A stretch of DNA of 64,000 nucleotides from Microcystis aeruginosa FD4 (GTDB lineage Bacteria; Cyanobacteriota; Cyanobacteriia; Cyanobacteriales; Microcystaceae), in NCBI RefSeq assembly GCF_009792235.1, contig NZ_CP046973.1, forward strand, positions 2,046,001 through 2,110,000. The letters are read 5' to 3'. The translations under genes were made by a program, and so were the position numbers. The notes beneath the pieces were generated by a model. It did no database searches and was not told the origin of the DNA. It worked only from the letters and a program-made list of their open reading frames with translations. This document shows, one piece after another, positions 26,440-34,629 of the stretch (position 1 is its first letter; the number at the start of each line of letters is the position of its first letter).

Positions 26440-27270
26440 ATGAATGACCTCTATAGCCAAGGCTTTGCACCAGAAGACTATTCGCTTAACCCTTTAGATA
26501 GTGAAGCTTTGGAGTTAGTTTCCCCAGATTTTACGGAGGTGAATCTGCCGGAAACCGAAAGCGGTTGGCAGGAAATGCCGACTCAAGGGGGTTGGAATTG
26601 GCAAAATGAGATGATGGTGGATTCTTTCAACTATCAACCTGATGAGTCTTGGCAAGATGTATCCCACTGCCATCAAGATTTCCATTATGAATCGCCAGAA
26701 GCTTTAATTAATGATATTCCCCATCAAGAATTAGGGTTTACGGGGTTAGGAAATGTGCATTTGTTGGCAGATTTACAAACGGGTCCAACCTGTGGTTACG
26801 AAACCATTGAAAATATTGTCCAGTGTTTCCATCCCGAGATTACGAATCATTTCTCAGACCAACTGCAAATAGACTATCCCGGCCGAGAAGGTGCATTAAA
26901 TCCTGAGGATTACCAAGAAATTTTGAGTTCTTATGATATCCCCTCCCATTGGGCAAATTTTGACCATCAGGAATTGGCTAATGCTTTAGATGAGAATCGT
27001 CCCGTGGTTTTTGTCGGGGATGCCCACAATTTAGACCCGATTTCCTATCCCGATTCCCAATCTTGGCACGCGATTACTTTAACCGATGTTAGCCGAAATC
27101 TCGATGGTGACGTTATTGGTTATCGGGGGATTGATTCTAATTTTCCCTATGAGGAAAAGTTTTGGTCTTGTTGGCAAATTGAACAAGCAAATGAGCAGTT
27201 GACTGGGGAGGTTTTAATTACCGATAAACCAGCGGAAGCTTGGCCGTTTAAAACTACTTTAAAAAGTTAG
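26440..27270 (+). CDS. Papain/C39-like cysteine-protease-fold protein
   Basis: 276 residues. The first 110 are acidic and low in complexity (NLPETESGWQEM, QGGWNWQNEMM). From about 112 comes a cysteine-protease-like domain: a Gln-x5-Cys pattern in LQTGPTCGYETIENIVQ (Cys about 120), histidine in SQSWHAITLTDV, and an Asp/Asn in YRGIDSNFPYEE, in the order Cys-His-Asp of papain and C39 peptidases. No signal peptide is visible. It sits 18 bases before the coiled-coil/TPR/FGE protein, so the two form an operon. A processing peptidase acting on, or together with, its partner is a reasonable guess. It could also be an inactive structural relative; the active-site order is clear but unconfirmed. Confidence 0.6.
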   Translation: MNDLYSQGFAPEDYSLNPLDSEALELVSPDFTEVNLPETESGWQEMPTQGGWNWQNEMMVDSFNYQPDESWQDVSHCHQDFHYESPEALINDIPHQELGFTGLGNVHLLADLQTGPTCGYETIENIVQCFHPEITNHFSDQLQIDYPGREGALNPEDYQEILSSYDIPSHWANFDHQELANALDENRPVVFVGDAHNLDPISYPDSQSWHAITLTDVSRNLDGDVIGYRGIDSNFPYEEKFWSCWQIEQANEQLTGEVLITDKPAEAWPFKTTLKS

Positions 27271-27288
27271 TTTTTGGAGAGTAAAAAT

Positions 27289-30183
27289 ATGTCTTTGAAT
27301 TTACCAGCCTTACCCGAAAAAACGGGGTTTTGGCGTTCGATTTGGGATAAAGCAAAAAACAGCTTCAACTATTTGTTTAAACCCCAAGTTTATTCCAGCC
27401 AAATCTTGGCAGATACTCAGCGCATTAATACCGAGAGAAATATTGAAGCTCAACAGGAACGGGATAAAGCACAGCAGGAATTACAGCGGATGCAGATAGT
27501 TTCCCAGGCGCTGCAAGCAAAGGCTAATTTAGATTTGCAAATGGAGCAAGGAGAGTTAAACCGACAACTACAATTAGAATTAGCGAAGTTGAATCAGAAT
27601 GCACAAGCAGAACAGGGAATTCTTAATCGAGAACTGCAACTCAAACTAACTCAATTAAGTCAAGAATTTCAAGCGCAACAGGGAAAACTCAACCGAGAAC
27701 ACGCTGAAAAACTAGAAATTTTGCGAGGACAATTGCAAAAATGGGCTTTAGATCAACAAAAAGAATTGCAACTCCATCTCAAACAATTAGATGCAGAATT
27801 GGCAAGAGAATTAAGAATTTTTGATCGCCAAACTTCCCTAGAGGTGATCAAAGAACAAAAGCGAGAAAAGAATTCGCCTTTGATTTTTGTCACAGAAGAT
27901 TTAATTAATCTCAACCCTGATGAAATGCGCTTATTAGTGCTATTTTCACCGCCAAAAATCAGGCAAGATAATCCTTCTCAATCGTCTGGAGGTCGTGGGT
28001 TTCCTGATGCTGAACACGCTTTAGCTGATTACTTGAGGGAATTTTTCCAAAAATACACTAATCAAGGAAGAACCATCGAATTTTTACCCGGTGCTTGGAC
28101 AAGTAAAGCTTTTCATAGTGAATCTGCTGCTAAAGCTATTTTTCGAGGACTGAAAACCGAACCGACTTTAATTCTCGAAGATTTAATCGAGGGCAATAAT
28201 TTATTTATCAATATTGCTTTTTGGGGATTAAATTGGTCTAAGTATCGCTATCAGAAAGCTATCTCTTTATCGTGGCTAGAAACACTTTTTGATTTTGTTA
28301 AAGTTCGGACTCTAGATTGGGCAGAAAAACGACAAGCTTATCAGGATTCAGGGAAAAATTCTGAGCAGTTCGATCAATTTTTTGGCAATAAGGTTGTGGA
28401 GGGATTAAGAAGAAATTTAAGTGTTCTGGAAGCAGAACAGGAATGTCTAAAATATGACTGTGATCCTAGTGAAATAGAACGTCCTTATTGGGTCAATGAA
28501 AAAGATTACCAAGCACTAATTCAATTTATTGCTATTTGCCATTGTCTATTTGCTGGAATGTTCATTGATGAATTTTTCTTACTGCACGTTCCCAATCGCT
28601 ATCGAAAATCACCTTTTTTACCGCAATTGTTGCCTGATTTAATTAAAGATATTCCTGAAGAACAGCAGACAGAATTAATAGAGATGGTTGTTGCTTCCTA
28701 CGAAGCAATGTATCAAGCTCTGGAGGCAAGTGAGTCGGCATGGATATCTGAACTAAAACTAGATTTAGCGGAAAGTTTAAGTCATTTTTCTAATCAATTT
28801 GTTGCTAGAAAACAGATCGATGAATCGATTAAAGCTTGGCTAGATCTGCGTCAAATAGACTTTCAAGGACTTGAGCCGATGGAAGTCTTAAATCAATGGG
28901 TTACTATTGATGATCAAGCTTACATTGATCGACTCAATCAATGTTTGTTGAATCTAGGAGAAAAACGACAACTGAATGTTAGTTTAGCTTGCTATAATCG
29001 AGGGCTAAATTATTATCAAAACCGAGAGTATCAAAAAGCCATTTTCGAGTTCAGTCAATTAAGTGAATCAGAGTCCCCACAAGCAGAGGTTTTCTATTAT
29101 TGCGGATTGACCTATAGTCAATTGCAAAATTATTCAGAAGCAGCCAAATATTTTACTCGCTCTCTGCAAATTAAGCCCGATTGGGCAGAAGTCCATTTTG
29201 AGCTAGGTAAGGCTTATCAAAAATTAGGAAAAGTCCAACAAGCTTTAGCTGAATATCAACAGACATTGCGGCTAAAACCAGAATTTTCTGAGGCACTAAG
29301 TAAACTGGAATTAGAAGAACCTCAACAAGAATTCTCCGACAATCTTCCATCTTTTGATTTTCAAACTGTCACCGTCGATAGTCGAGGGAAAGAAGTCAAA
29401 CGAGAAAAGAAACAAGCGCAGTATTTTACAGAAAACTTAGGCAATGGTATCACCCTGGAAATGGTCGCTATTCCACCAGGACAATTCAAGATGGGTTCAC
29501 CCGATGGACAAGGAAGTGATGACGAACGTCCCCAACATCTAGTGACTGTTTCTGCCTTCTTTATGGGCAAATATCCTATCACTCAGGCCCAGTGGAAAGC
29601 AGTGGCCTCCCTGCCAAAAATTGAACGTGACCTCAGCTTAAATCCTTCTAACGTCTCTGGCAATAATCGCCCTGTTGAAAAAGTCTCTTGGTACGATGCG
29701 GTGGAATTCTGTCAGCGACTCTCGAAAGCGACGGGACGAGACTATCGCCTCCCCTCGGAAGCGCAGTGGGAATATGCCTGTCGTGGGGGAACCACCACTC
29801 CCTTCTATTTCGGGGAAACCATCACCCCCGATTTAGCCAACTACGACGGCAATTCTATTTATGCTCAGGGCCCTAAAGGTATTTATCGTCAAGAAACCAC
29901 CCCTGTTGGCAAGTTTCCCCCCAATGCTTTCGGGCTGTACGATATGCACGGGAACGTTTGGGAATGGTGTGCCGATACTTGGCACGATAATTATGACGGT
30001 GCGCCGACAGATGGCAGTGTCTGGATAGAAAATGGGGATGATAATCGTTCTCCTCGGCGGGGCGGTTCTTGGTACTCCATTCCGAATAGCTGCCGTTCCG
30101 CTTACCGCGTCAGCGGAAGCCGCCGCGACTACAACTACTACAACGGTTTTCGGGTGGTGTGCGGTGCTGGGAGGACTCTGTAA
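27289..30183 (+). CDS. Coiled-coil / TPR / FGE-sulfatase (C-type lectin fold) protein, likely variable protein
   Basis: 964 residues from ATG 27289 (TTGGAGAG upstream). Residues 30-200 are a Gln/Leu-rich coiled coil (ELNRQLQLELAKLNQNAQAEQ and similar). A central region of about 330 residues (GRGFPDAEHALADYLREFFQ onward) I do not recognise. TPR repeats follow at about 560-680 (CYNRGLNYYQNREYQKAIFEF; WAEVHFELGKAYQKLGKVQQAL). The last 270 residues are a formylglycine-generating-enzyme/SUMF1 domain (MVAIPPGQFKMGSPDG, GRDYRLPSEAQWEYACRGG, GLYDMHGNVWEWCADTW). The C-terminal block RRGGSWYSIPNSCRSAYRVS...NGFRVVCG has the appearance of a diversity-generating retroelement target. The domain is then a binding module rather than an enzyme. 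The preceding gene encodes a protease-like partner. Confidence 0.85.
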   Translation: MSLNLPALPEKTGFWRSIWDKAKNSFNYLFKPQVYSSQILADTQRINTERNIEAQQERDKAQQELQRMQIVSQALQAKANLDLQMEQGELNRQLQLELAKLNQNAQAEQGILNRELQLKLTQLSQEFQAQQGKLNREHAEKLEILRGQLQKWALDQQKELQLHLKQLDAELARELRIFDRQTSLEVIKEQKREKNSPLIFVTEDLINLNPDEMRLLVLFSPPKIRQDNPSQSSGGRGFPDAEHALADYLREFFQKYTNQGRTIEFLPGAWTSKAFHSESAAKAIFRGLKTEPTLILEDLIEGNNLFINIAFWGLNWSKYRYQKAISLSWLETLFDFVKVRTLDWAEKRQAYQDSGKNSEQFDQFFGNKVVEGLRRNLSVLEAEQECLKYDCDPSEIERPYWVNEKDYQALIQFIAICHCLFAGMFIDEFFLLHVPNRYRKSPFLPQLLPDLIKDIPEEQQTELIEMVVASYEAMYQALEASESAWISELKLDLAESLSHFSNQFVARKQIDESIKAWLDLRQIDFQGLEPMEVLNQWVTIDDQAYIDRLNQCLLNLGEKRQLNVSLACYNRGLNYYQNREYQKAIFEFSQLSESESPQAEVFYYCGLTYSQLQNYSEAAKYFTRSLQIKPDWAEVHFELGKAYQKLGKVQQALAEYQQTLRLKPEFSEALSKLELEEPQQEFSDNLPSFDFQTVTVDSRGKEVKREKKQAQYFTENLGNGITLEMVAIPPGQFKMGSPDGQGSDDERPQHLVTVSAFFMGKYPITQAQWKAVASLPKIERDLSLNPSNVSGNNRPVEKVSWYDAVEFCQRLSKATGRDYRLPSEAQWEYACRGGTTTPFYFGETITPDLANYDGNSIYAQGPKGIYRQETTPVGKFPPNAFGLYDMHGNVWEWCADTWHDNYDGAPTDGSVWIENGDDNRSPRRGGSWYSIPNSCRSAYRVSGSRRDYNYYNGFRVVCGAGRTL
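30058..30183 (+). other. Candidate variable region (VR) of a diversity-generating retroelement target
   Basis: Inside the last 42 codons, the codons most likely to be surface exposed read TAC, TCC, ATT, AGC, TAC, GTC, AGC, CGC, GAC, TAC, AAC, TAC, TAC, AAC. Nearly all end in C or T and differ from AAC/AAT only at the first two bases, the footprint of adenine-directed mutagenesis from an AAC-rich template. The invariant end GGTTTTCGGGTGGTGTGCGG would be the homing-initiation part. No reverse transcriptase or template repeat is in the window. Confidence 0.55.
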
Positions 30184-30244
30184 CCCTTTTTCTCTTTTTT
30201 CCCTTTTTACCCTCATTCCCTATTTTTTCTCTTTTCTTTTCTTT

Positions 30245-30260
30245 CCCGCCCTTAGGCGGG
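30245..30260 (+). terminator. Hairpin after the FGE-domain gene
   Basis: CCCGCC-CTTA-GGCGGG, six GC pairs with a four-base loop, 62 bases after the stop codon, preceded by a long T/C-rich tract and followed by TCGATTTT. A weak T tail makes it a possible rather than certain terminator. Confidence 0.5.
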
Positions 30261-30261
30261 T

Positions 30262-31640
30262 CGATTTTGTAGGGGCGAACTGCGTTCGCCCGCCGGCAAT
30301 AATCGTCCCACCGGCAATAATTGTCCCGCCGGCAATTATCGATTTTGTAGGGGCGAACTGCGTTCGCCCGCCAGCAATTATCGGGTTTGGGGGTGGTTTT
30401 TGGGGATTTGGGTTTTTTTGGGGTATTTGGGGGGATTTGGGCGCACGCGATGCGCCCCTACGGGTTTGGGGGTGGTTTTTGGGGGGTTTGGGTTTTTTGG
30501 GGGTATTTGGGGGGATTTGGGCGCACGCGATGCGCCCCTACGGGTTTTGGGGTGGTTTTTGGGGGTTTGGGTATTTGGGGGTATTTGGGGGGATTTGGGC
30601 GCACGCGATGCGCCCCTACGGGTTTTGGGGTGGTTTTTGGGGGTTTGGGTTTTTTGGGGTATTTGTGGGGATTTGGGGGGATTTGGGCGCACGCGATGCG
30701 CCCCTACGGGTTTGGGGGTGGTTTTTGGGGGTTTGGGTTTTTTGGGGTATTTGGGGGGATTTGGGGGGATTTGGGCGCACGCGATGCGCCCCTACGGGTT
30801 TTGGGGTGGTTTTTGGGGGTTTGGGTTTTTTGGGGTATTTGTGGGGATTTGGGGGGATTTGGGCGCACGCGATGCGCCCCTACGGGTTTGGGGGTGGTTT
30901 TTGGGGGGTTTGGGTTTTTTGGGGTTTTTGGGGGGATTTGGGCGCACGCGATGCGCCCCTACGGGTTTGGGGGCGGTTTTTGGGGGTTTGGGTTTTTTGG
31001 GGTTTTTGGGGGGATTTGGGCGCACGCGATGCGCCCCTACGGGTTTGGGGGTGGTTTTTGGGGGGTTTGGGTTTTTTGGGGGATTTGGGGGGATTTGGGC
31101 GCACGCGATGCGCCCCTACGGGTTTGGGGGCGGTTTTTGGGGGTTTGGGTTTTTTGGGGTATTTGTGGGGGATTTGGGCGCACGCGATGCGCCCCTACGG
31201 GTTTGGGGGTGGTTTTTGGGGGGTTTGGGTTTTTTGGGGGATTTGGGGGGATTTGGGCGCACGCGATGCGCCCCTACGGGTTTGGGGGTGGTTTTTGGGG
31301 GTTTGGGTTTTTTGGGGTATTTGGGGGGATTTGGGGGGATTTGGGCGCACGCGATGCGCCCCTACGGGTTTGGGGGTGGTTTTTGGGGGGGGTTGGGTTT
31401 TTTGGGGTATTTGTGGGGATTTGGGCGCACGCGGTGCGCCCCTACGGGTTTGGGGGTGGTTTTTGGGGGTTTGGGTTTTTTGGGGTATTTGGGGGGATTT
31501 GGGCGCACGCGGTGCGCCCCTACGGGTTTTGGGGTGGTTTTTGGGGGTTTGGGTTTTTTGGGGCATTTGTGGGGATTTGGGGGGATTTGGGCGCACGCGA
31601 TGCGCCCCTACGGGTTTGGGGGTGGTTTTTGGGGGGTTTC
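30262..31640 (+). repeat. Tandem array of about 15 G/T-rich units each carrying a REP-like palindrome
   Basis: Starts with two REP-like units of the form GGGGCGAACTGCGTTCGCCC (near 30271 and 30351) and CCGCCGGCAAT repeats, then about 15 units of 75-105 bp. Each unit has GGGCGCACGCGATGCGCCCC, or GCGGTGCG in two late units, followed by TACGGGTTTGGGGGTGG and runs such as TTTTTGGGGGTTTGGG. Between palindromes the plus strand is almost free of A and C. All three plus frames stay open across the array only because stop codons cannot arise there. Confidence 0.93.
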
Positions 31641-31720
31641 AGAAAAAATACGTCGGTGTGAATTGCGATCGCTTATGATGGGAATTGATAAGAGGTTTTG
31701 TGAGTATTGCGGGAATATAT

Positions 31721-32344
31721 ATGACCTTTGATCCTGAAAAACATCATCGTCGTTCTATTCGCCTCAGAAATTATGATTATTCCCAACCAGGAGCATATTT
31801 TGTGACTATTTGTACCTACCAAAAACGACCTTGGTTTGGAGAAATCAAAAATGGTCAAATGTACCTTAATCAATTAGGAAAAATTGTTGCTGATGAATGG
31901 CTAAAAACCTGCAAAATTCGACCTAATTTTCAATTGGCTGAATGGGTTATTATGCCCAATCATTTCCATGGAATTGTTATAATTAATGATTATTCTGGCG
32001 ACAATCAGAGTTTGGGCAACGGGCAATCAGCCTCTAGATTTAGGCGCACGCAGTTCGATCAACTCACTGACCACGATGCGCCCCCACAGCAGAAACCGAA
32101 TTCTTTATCGTCATGTATTGCGGGGTTTAAATCGGCGGTTACTAAACGAATTAATTTGCTTCGACAGAACAGAGATACTCCTATCTGGCAACGCAATTAT
32201 TATGAATCAATTCTTCGAGATGAAAAGTATCTAGCAGTTGTTCGAGAATATATTATTAACAATCCCAGAAACTGGCCAAATGATCGAGATTATCTGCCAA
32301 TCGATCGACAATCACAAGAATTATATTTAGATTTGTTGTTTTAA
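31721..32344 (+). CDS. REP-associated tyrosine transposase (RAYT, Y1 HUH family)
   Basis: 207 residues from ATG 31721. The N-terminal RRSIRLRNYDYSQPGAYFVTICTYQKR and the HUH motif in WVIMPNHFHGIVII identify a single-strand Y1 transposase of the REP-associated type; the catalytic tyrosine lies in IWQRNYYESILRDEKYL. It has no flanking IS ends of the IS200 kind. It begins 80 bases after a 1.4 kb array of REP-like palindromes, which is exactly where such an enzyme, which mobilises REP hairpins, would be expected. Between the HUH and Tyr motifs there is an in-frame stretch (about residues 100-125, SASRFRRTQFDQLTDHDAPPQQ) encoded by a REP-like sequence, probably an insertion. If this does not disrupt the fold the enzyme could be active. 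Confidence 0.88.
   Translation: MTFDPEKHHRRSIRLRNYDYSQPGAYFVTICTYQKRPWFGEIKNGQMYLNQLGKIVADEWLKTCKIRPNFQLAEWVIMPNHFHGIVIINDYSGDNQSLGNGQSASRFRRTQFDQLTDHDAPPQQKPNSLSSCIAGFKSAVTKRINLLRQNRDTPIWQRNYYESILRDEKYLAVVREYIINNPRNWPNDRDYLPIDRQSQELYLDLLF
32043..32084 (+). repeat. REP-like sequence inside the RAYT coding sequence
   Basis: GGCGCACG...CGATGCGCCC with the interior CAGTTCGATCAACTCACTGA. The reverse complement of a very similar sequence is at 34297-34339. It keeps the transposase reading frame open. Confidence 0.75.
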
Positions 32345-32380
32345 GCGAGAACATAAAACAGTAGGGGCGCATCGCGTGCG

Positions 32381-32482
32381 CCCACAACCAATTATTAGCC
32401 CACAGCCAATTATTAGCCCACAACCAATTATTAGCCCACAACCAATTATTAGCCCACAACCAATTATTAGCCCACAACCAAT
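32381..32482 (+). repeat. 18-bp tandem repeat, five full copies plus part
   Basis: CCCACAACCAATTATTAG is repeated head to tail from 32381 to 32470 (second copy CCCACAGCC), then breaks off in a sixth. It follows a REP-like palindrome (GGGGCGCATCGCGTGCGCCC, 32363-32382) after the RAYT gene. There are no spacers, so it is not a CRISPR array. Confidence 0.9.
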
Positions 32483-32538
32483 ATGGAATTAATCAAAAAA
32501 TTCAAAACGGATTTGGTATCACTTAACACTCCCACTGA

Positions 32539-32856
32539 TCACTGATCACTGATTAGCCATTCCGAGGCTCTTTCACCTAGATCTAGGGGCAGACTAACCG
32601 CTTTACCGAGACGGGGACGCTCGCGGGTTTCGCGAATAAAAGCTTGAAATTGACTAACACCACCCCATTCGTGGAGATAATTAGCGATCGCATTGAGATG
32701 TTCCAGATATTCAGACTCGGAGAGAGGAAAAGAAGCTTGTTCAAGATATTTCCACATCACCTGCACATGAACTTTATCTTTGATGCGTCGCAGCCGGATA
32801 TCGTAGGAACGACCCCATTTTTCTAGTAATAATTGCTGTAAGTCCACACCTGTCAT
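32539..32856 (-). CDS. DUF3067 family protein
   Basis: 105 residues. The sequence MTGVDLQQLLLEKWGRSYDIRLRRIKDKVHVQVMWKYLEQASFPLSESEYLEHL is what I recall for DUF3067, a small soluble protein conserved in cyanobacteria and plastids with no firmly assigned function. It is free-standing on the minus strand. The last codons, LISDQ then stop, are contributed by the ATCAGTGATCAGTG repeat that lies right behind, so its C-terminus may differ from relatives. The start ATG at 32856 is followed by the expected family N-terminus, which supports it. Family naming is from memory. Confidence 0.8.
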   Translation of the reverse strand: MTGVDLQQLLLEKWGRSYDIRLRRIKDKVHVQVMWKYLEQASFPLSESEYLEHLNAIANYLHEWGGVSQFQAFIRETRERPRLGKAVSLPLDLGERASEWLISDQ

Positions 32857-33245
32857 GGTTGGTATCGCTTCTCAGATGTCAGTCAACCCCTTAATTTTAT
32901 CTTATACCAATTCTCTACAGTCTGACTACAGGAGTTCGCTCCCCTGGGCATCCCCGATCCCCCGCCCTCCTCACTAAGGATAGGGCCGATAGACGGCGAT
33001 ATGCGACAATTCTCAACTCTCAAATCTTCACTTAAAAATGAACGACGAACAAATATTACTCAAAAAATGGCGCATTTTCTCTTGAAGAACAACAGAAAAT
33101 TTTAGTAATCTCAAGCTAATGCAAAAAAATTATAAAAATATCAAAACTCAAAACGTAAGCCACACAACAGGTTATTATTATACCTAAAGAATTAGAACCA
33201 AAAGGTGATGAATTCTCTCTCAAACAAATTGTTAACACTGAAGAA
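32857..33245. other. 389-bp region with possible antitoxin remnant
   Basis: From about 33038 the frame reads MNDEQILLKKWRIFS, a stop, and one base shifted LEEQQKIL, resembling the start of DUF2281/VapB-like antitoxins (LLxKWRxLxxEEQQxxL). From about 33172 another frame reads QVIIIPKELEPKGDEFSLKQI and runs into the next gene. This looks like decayed toxin-antitoxin sequence. No intact gene. Confidence 0.35.
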
Positions 33246-33650
33246 ATGGAATTTTTAGCAACTTTAGAAACAGGCTTGATCTCCGCTGTGGCAATCATCA
33301 AGTTTTGCCTAGAAAGTCTTTCGATCGCTTGTGTGGTGATCGGATTAATTAAAACCCTACAATTAGCTTGGCAGTCTAATCGTCACCGTCGTAGTCTTCC
33401 CTCTTTTTCTTTCAATCAAATTCGCATTCGTTTTGGTACTTGGCTATCTTTAGCCCTAGAGTTTCAGTTAGGTGGAGACATCGTGGCTACCACCGTCACA
33501 CCTACTATAGAAGCCTTGGCAAAACTCGCCCTCATCGCTATTATCCGAACTTTCCTCAACTATTTCCTCAGCAAAGAATTGGAAACGGAATTGTCCCTGG
33601 AACAAGAGCGATCGCAACTAGCAGCCAGGGACAATCTCAGGGATTTTTAA
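33246..33650 (+). CDS. DUF1622 family membrane protein
   Basis: 134 residues with three hydrophobic segments: about 10-40 (VAIIKFCLESLSIACVVIGLIK), 63-72 together with the segment around 75-95 (LALEFQLGGDIVATTVTPT) and 95-112 (LALIAIIRTFLNYFLSKELE). The pattern RIRFGTWLSLALEFQLGGDIV and the ending YFLSKELETE fit DUF1622, a small inner-membrane family of unknown function. The ATG at 33246 is taken as start; the frame remains open for another 25 codons upstream (QVIIIPKELEPKG...), so a longer, possibly fused, start cannot be excluded. The gene is surrounded by repeat-rich noncoding DNA with no operon partner. Confidence 0.7.
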   Translation: MEFLATLETGLISAVAIIKFCLESLSIACVVIGLIKTLQLAWQSNRHRRSLPSFSFNQIRIRFGTWLSLALEFQLGGDIVATTVTPTIEALAKLALIAIIRTFLNYFLSKELETELSLEQERSQLAARDNLRDF

Positions 33651-33863
33651 TGCCAAAAAAAGGTGAGTTGACAATCACCTGACACTAACCCCTGATCAGC
33701 TGTTGACTATCTAAATTACCTGTTAAGACTGCAAGGGAGCTGCGGAGCAGGTAGCAGGGAGAAGGGAGAAGGGAGAAGGGAGAAGGTAGTTCGAGCATTT
33801 GTACTAGAATATCCAAGACGCAGTTTAAATCCAGTACAGCTTAGTTGATCAACAGTTAAGGTG

Positions 33864-34215
33864 TTGACATCCTCGCCGCCCTAAAAGTGCGGCGATTCCT
33901 AAACCTCACGATTTAAGTTTCTGCTTCAACCACCGTTGCATACCACGGTTAAAAAACCATGTACTGTCTTACACAAAGTCCACAGACTTTCGCGACCTTT
34001 CAGAAGCCCGATTCCTTGTGTCCCACGGTACGGTTCTGACTAAACGCTTCTTGTACTTGTTGCGCGCGACTTTTTACCAGGACAAGCTTTTCTGAACGGA
34101 ACCCCCTAAGCCGAGTTTTCAAGGTGCTGTCCGCCCACTTGGTTTTCGAGACGGTCTTTTTAATTCTAACGTAAAGCCAACCTAGAACGGCGGGGTTTCC
34201 CACCCAAAATTTTCG
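33864..34215 (-). mobile_element. 352-bp IS605-type derivative without tnpB
   Basis: Read on the minus strand it begins CGAAAATTTTGGG after TCAT and ends GAGGATGTCAA, as in the two full tnpB elements, with the same right-end segment (AAATCGTGAGGTTT, then a GCCGC hairpin). The interior is about 270 bases unrelated to the tnpB coding sequence of the full copies. Its only frame of note (34000-34203, minus) resembles no protein I know. It is best read as a non-autonomous element mobilised in trans. Confidence 0.75.
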
Positions 34216-34296
34216 ATGAGCAAATCTGAGCGAAGAAAGGGCGTAGGCTATACGTCTCTACCAAACGCCCCTAGCAATCACAGCAGGTGCAATTTA

Positions 34297-34339
34297 GGGG
34301 CGCAACGTGGTCAGTGAGTTTATCGAACTGCTTGCGCCC
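34297..34339 (-). repeat. REP-like palindrome
   Basis: GGGGCGCAACG at one end and TGCGCCC at the other, interior TGGTCAGTGAGTTTATCGAA; it is the reverse complement of the REP-like segment inside the RAYT gene. The rest of the gap 33651-34520 holds a GGGAGAA tandem repeat (about 33765-33790), the element at 33864-34215, and nothing else I recognise. Confidence 0.7.
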
Positions 34340-34629
34340 ATAATGTGACATTGTGAACATTTTTCAGCCAAGGGCCAAGAGAGGCTCTTTTTTTTTCTGA
34401 TATTGAGAGAATAAACCTGACTTTCTTACCCTAAAAAAGGGGAAAAACTGTATCAAAAGTAGCAGAAATGGGCAAAAAAAAATAAACTAGCTTCTGCTAA
34501 TTATTGGAGAAGATTTCTCGATGAAACTCGCTATTAGGCCCCTTGTTTTATCAACTGCCACTTTAGGGTTAATATTTGGGGTGACACAAAACGCCCAAGC
34601 CGCCCTGATTACTGGAGTTACTGCTTCAT

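Noticed and set aside
30032..31731. Three overlapping long plus-strand open frames rich in Gly, Phe and Trp
   Set aside because: They exist in all three frames only because the repeat array lacks stop codons; no start signal, no family, and each frame repeats the same DNA unit.
32381..32482. Regular 18-bp repeats considered as a CRISPR array
   Set aside because: Units are directly abutting with no unique spacers and no cas genes nearby.
34000..34203. 67-codon minus-strand open frame in the short IS605-type element
   Set aside because: No family match and no start signal; the sequence is probably noncoding RNA or relic DNA.
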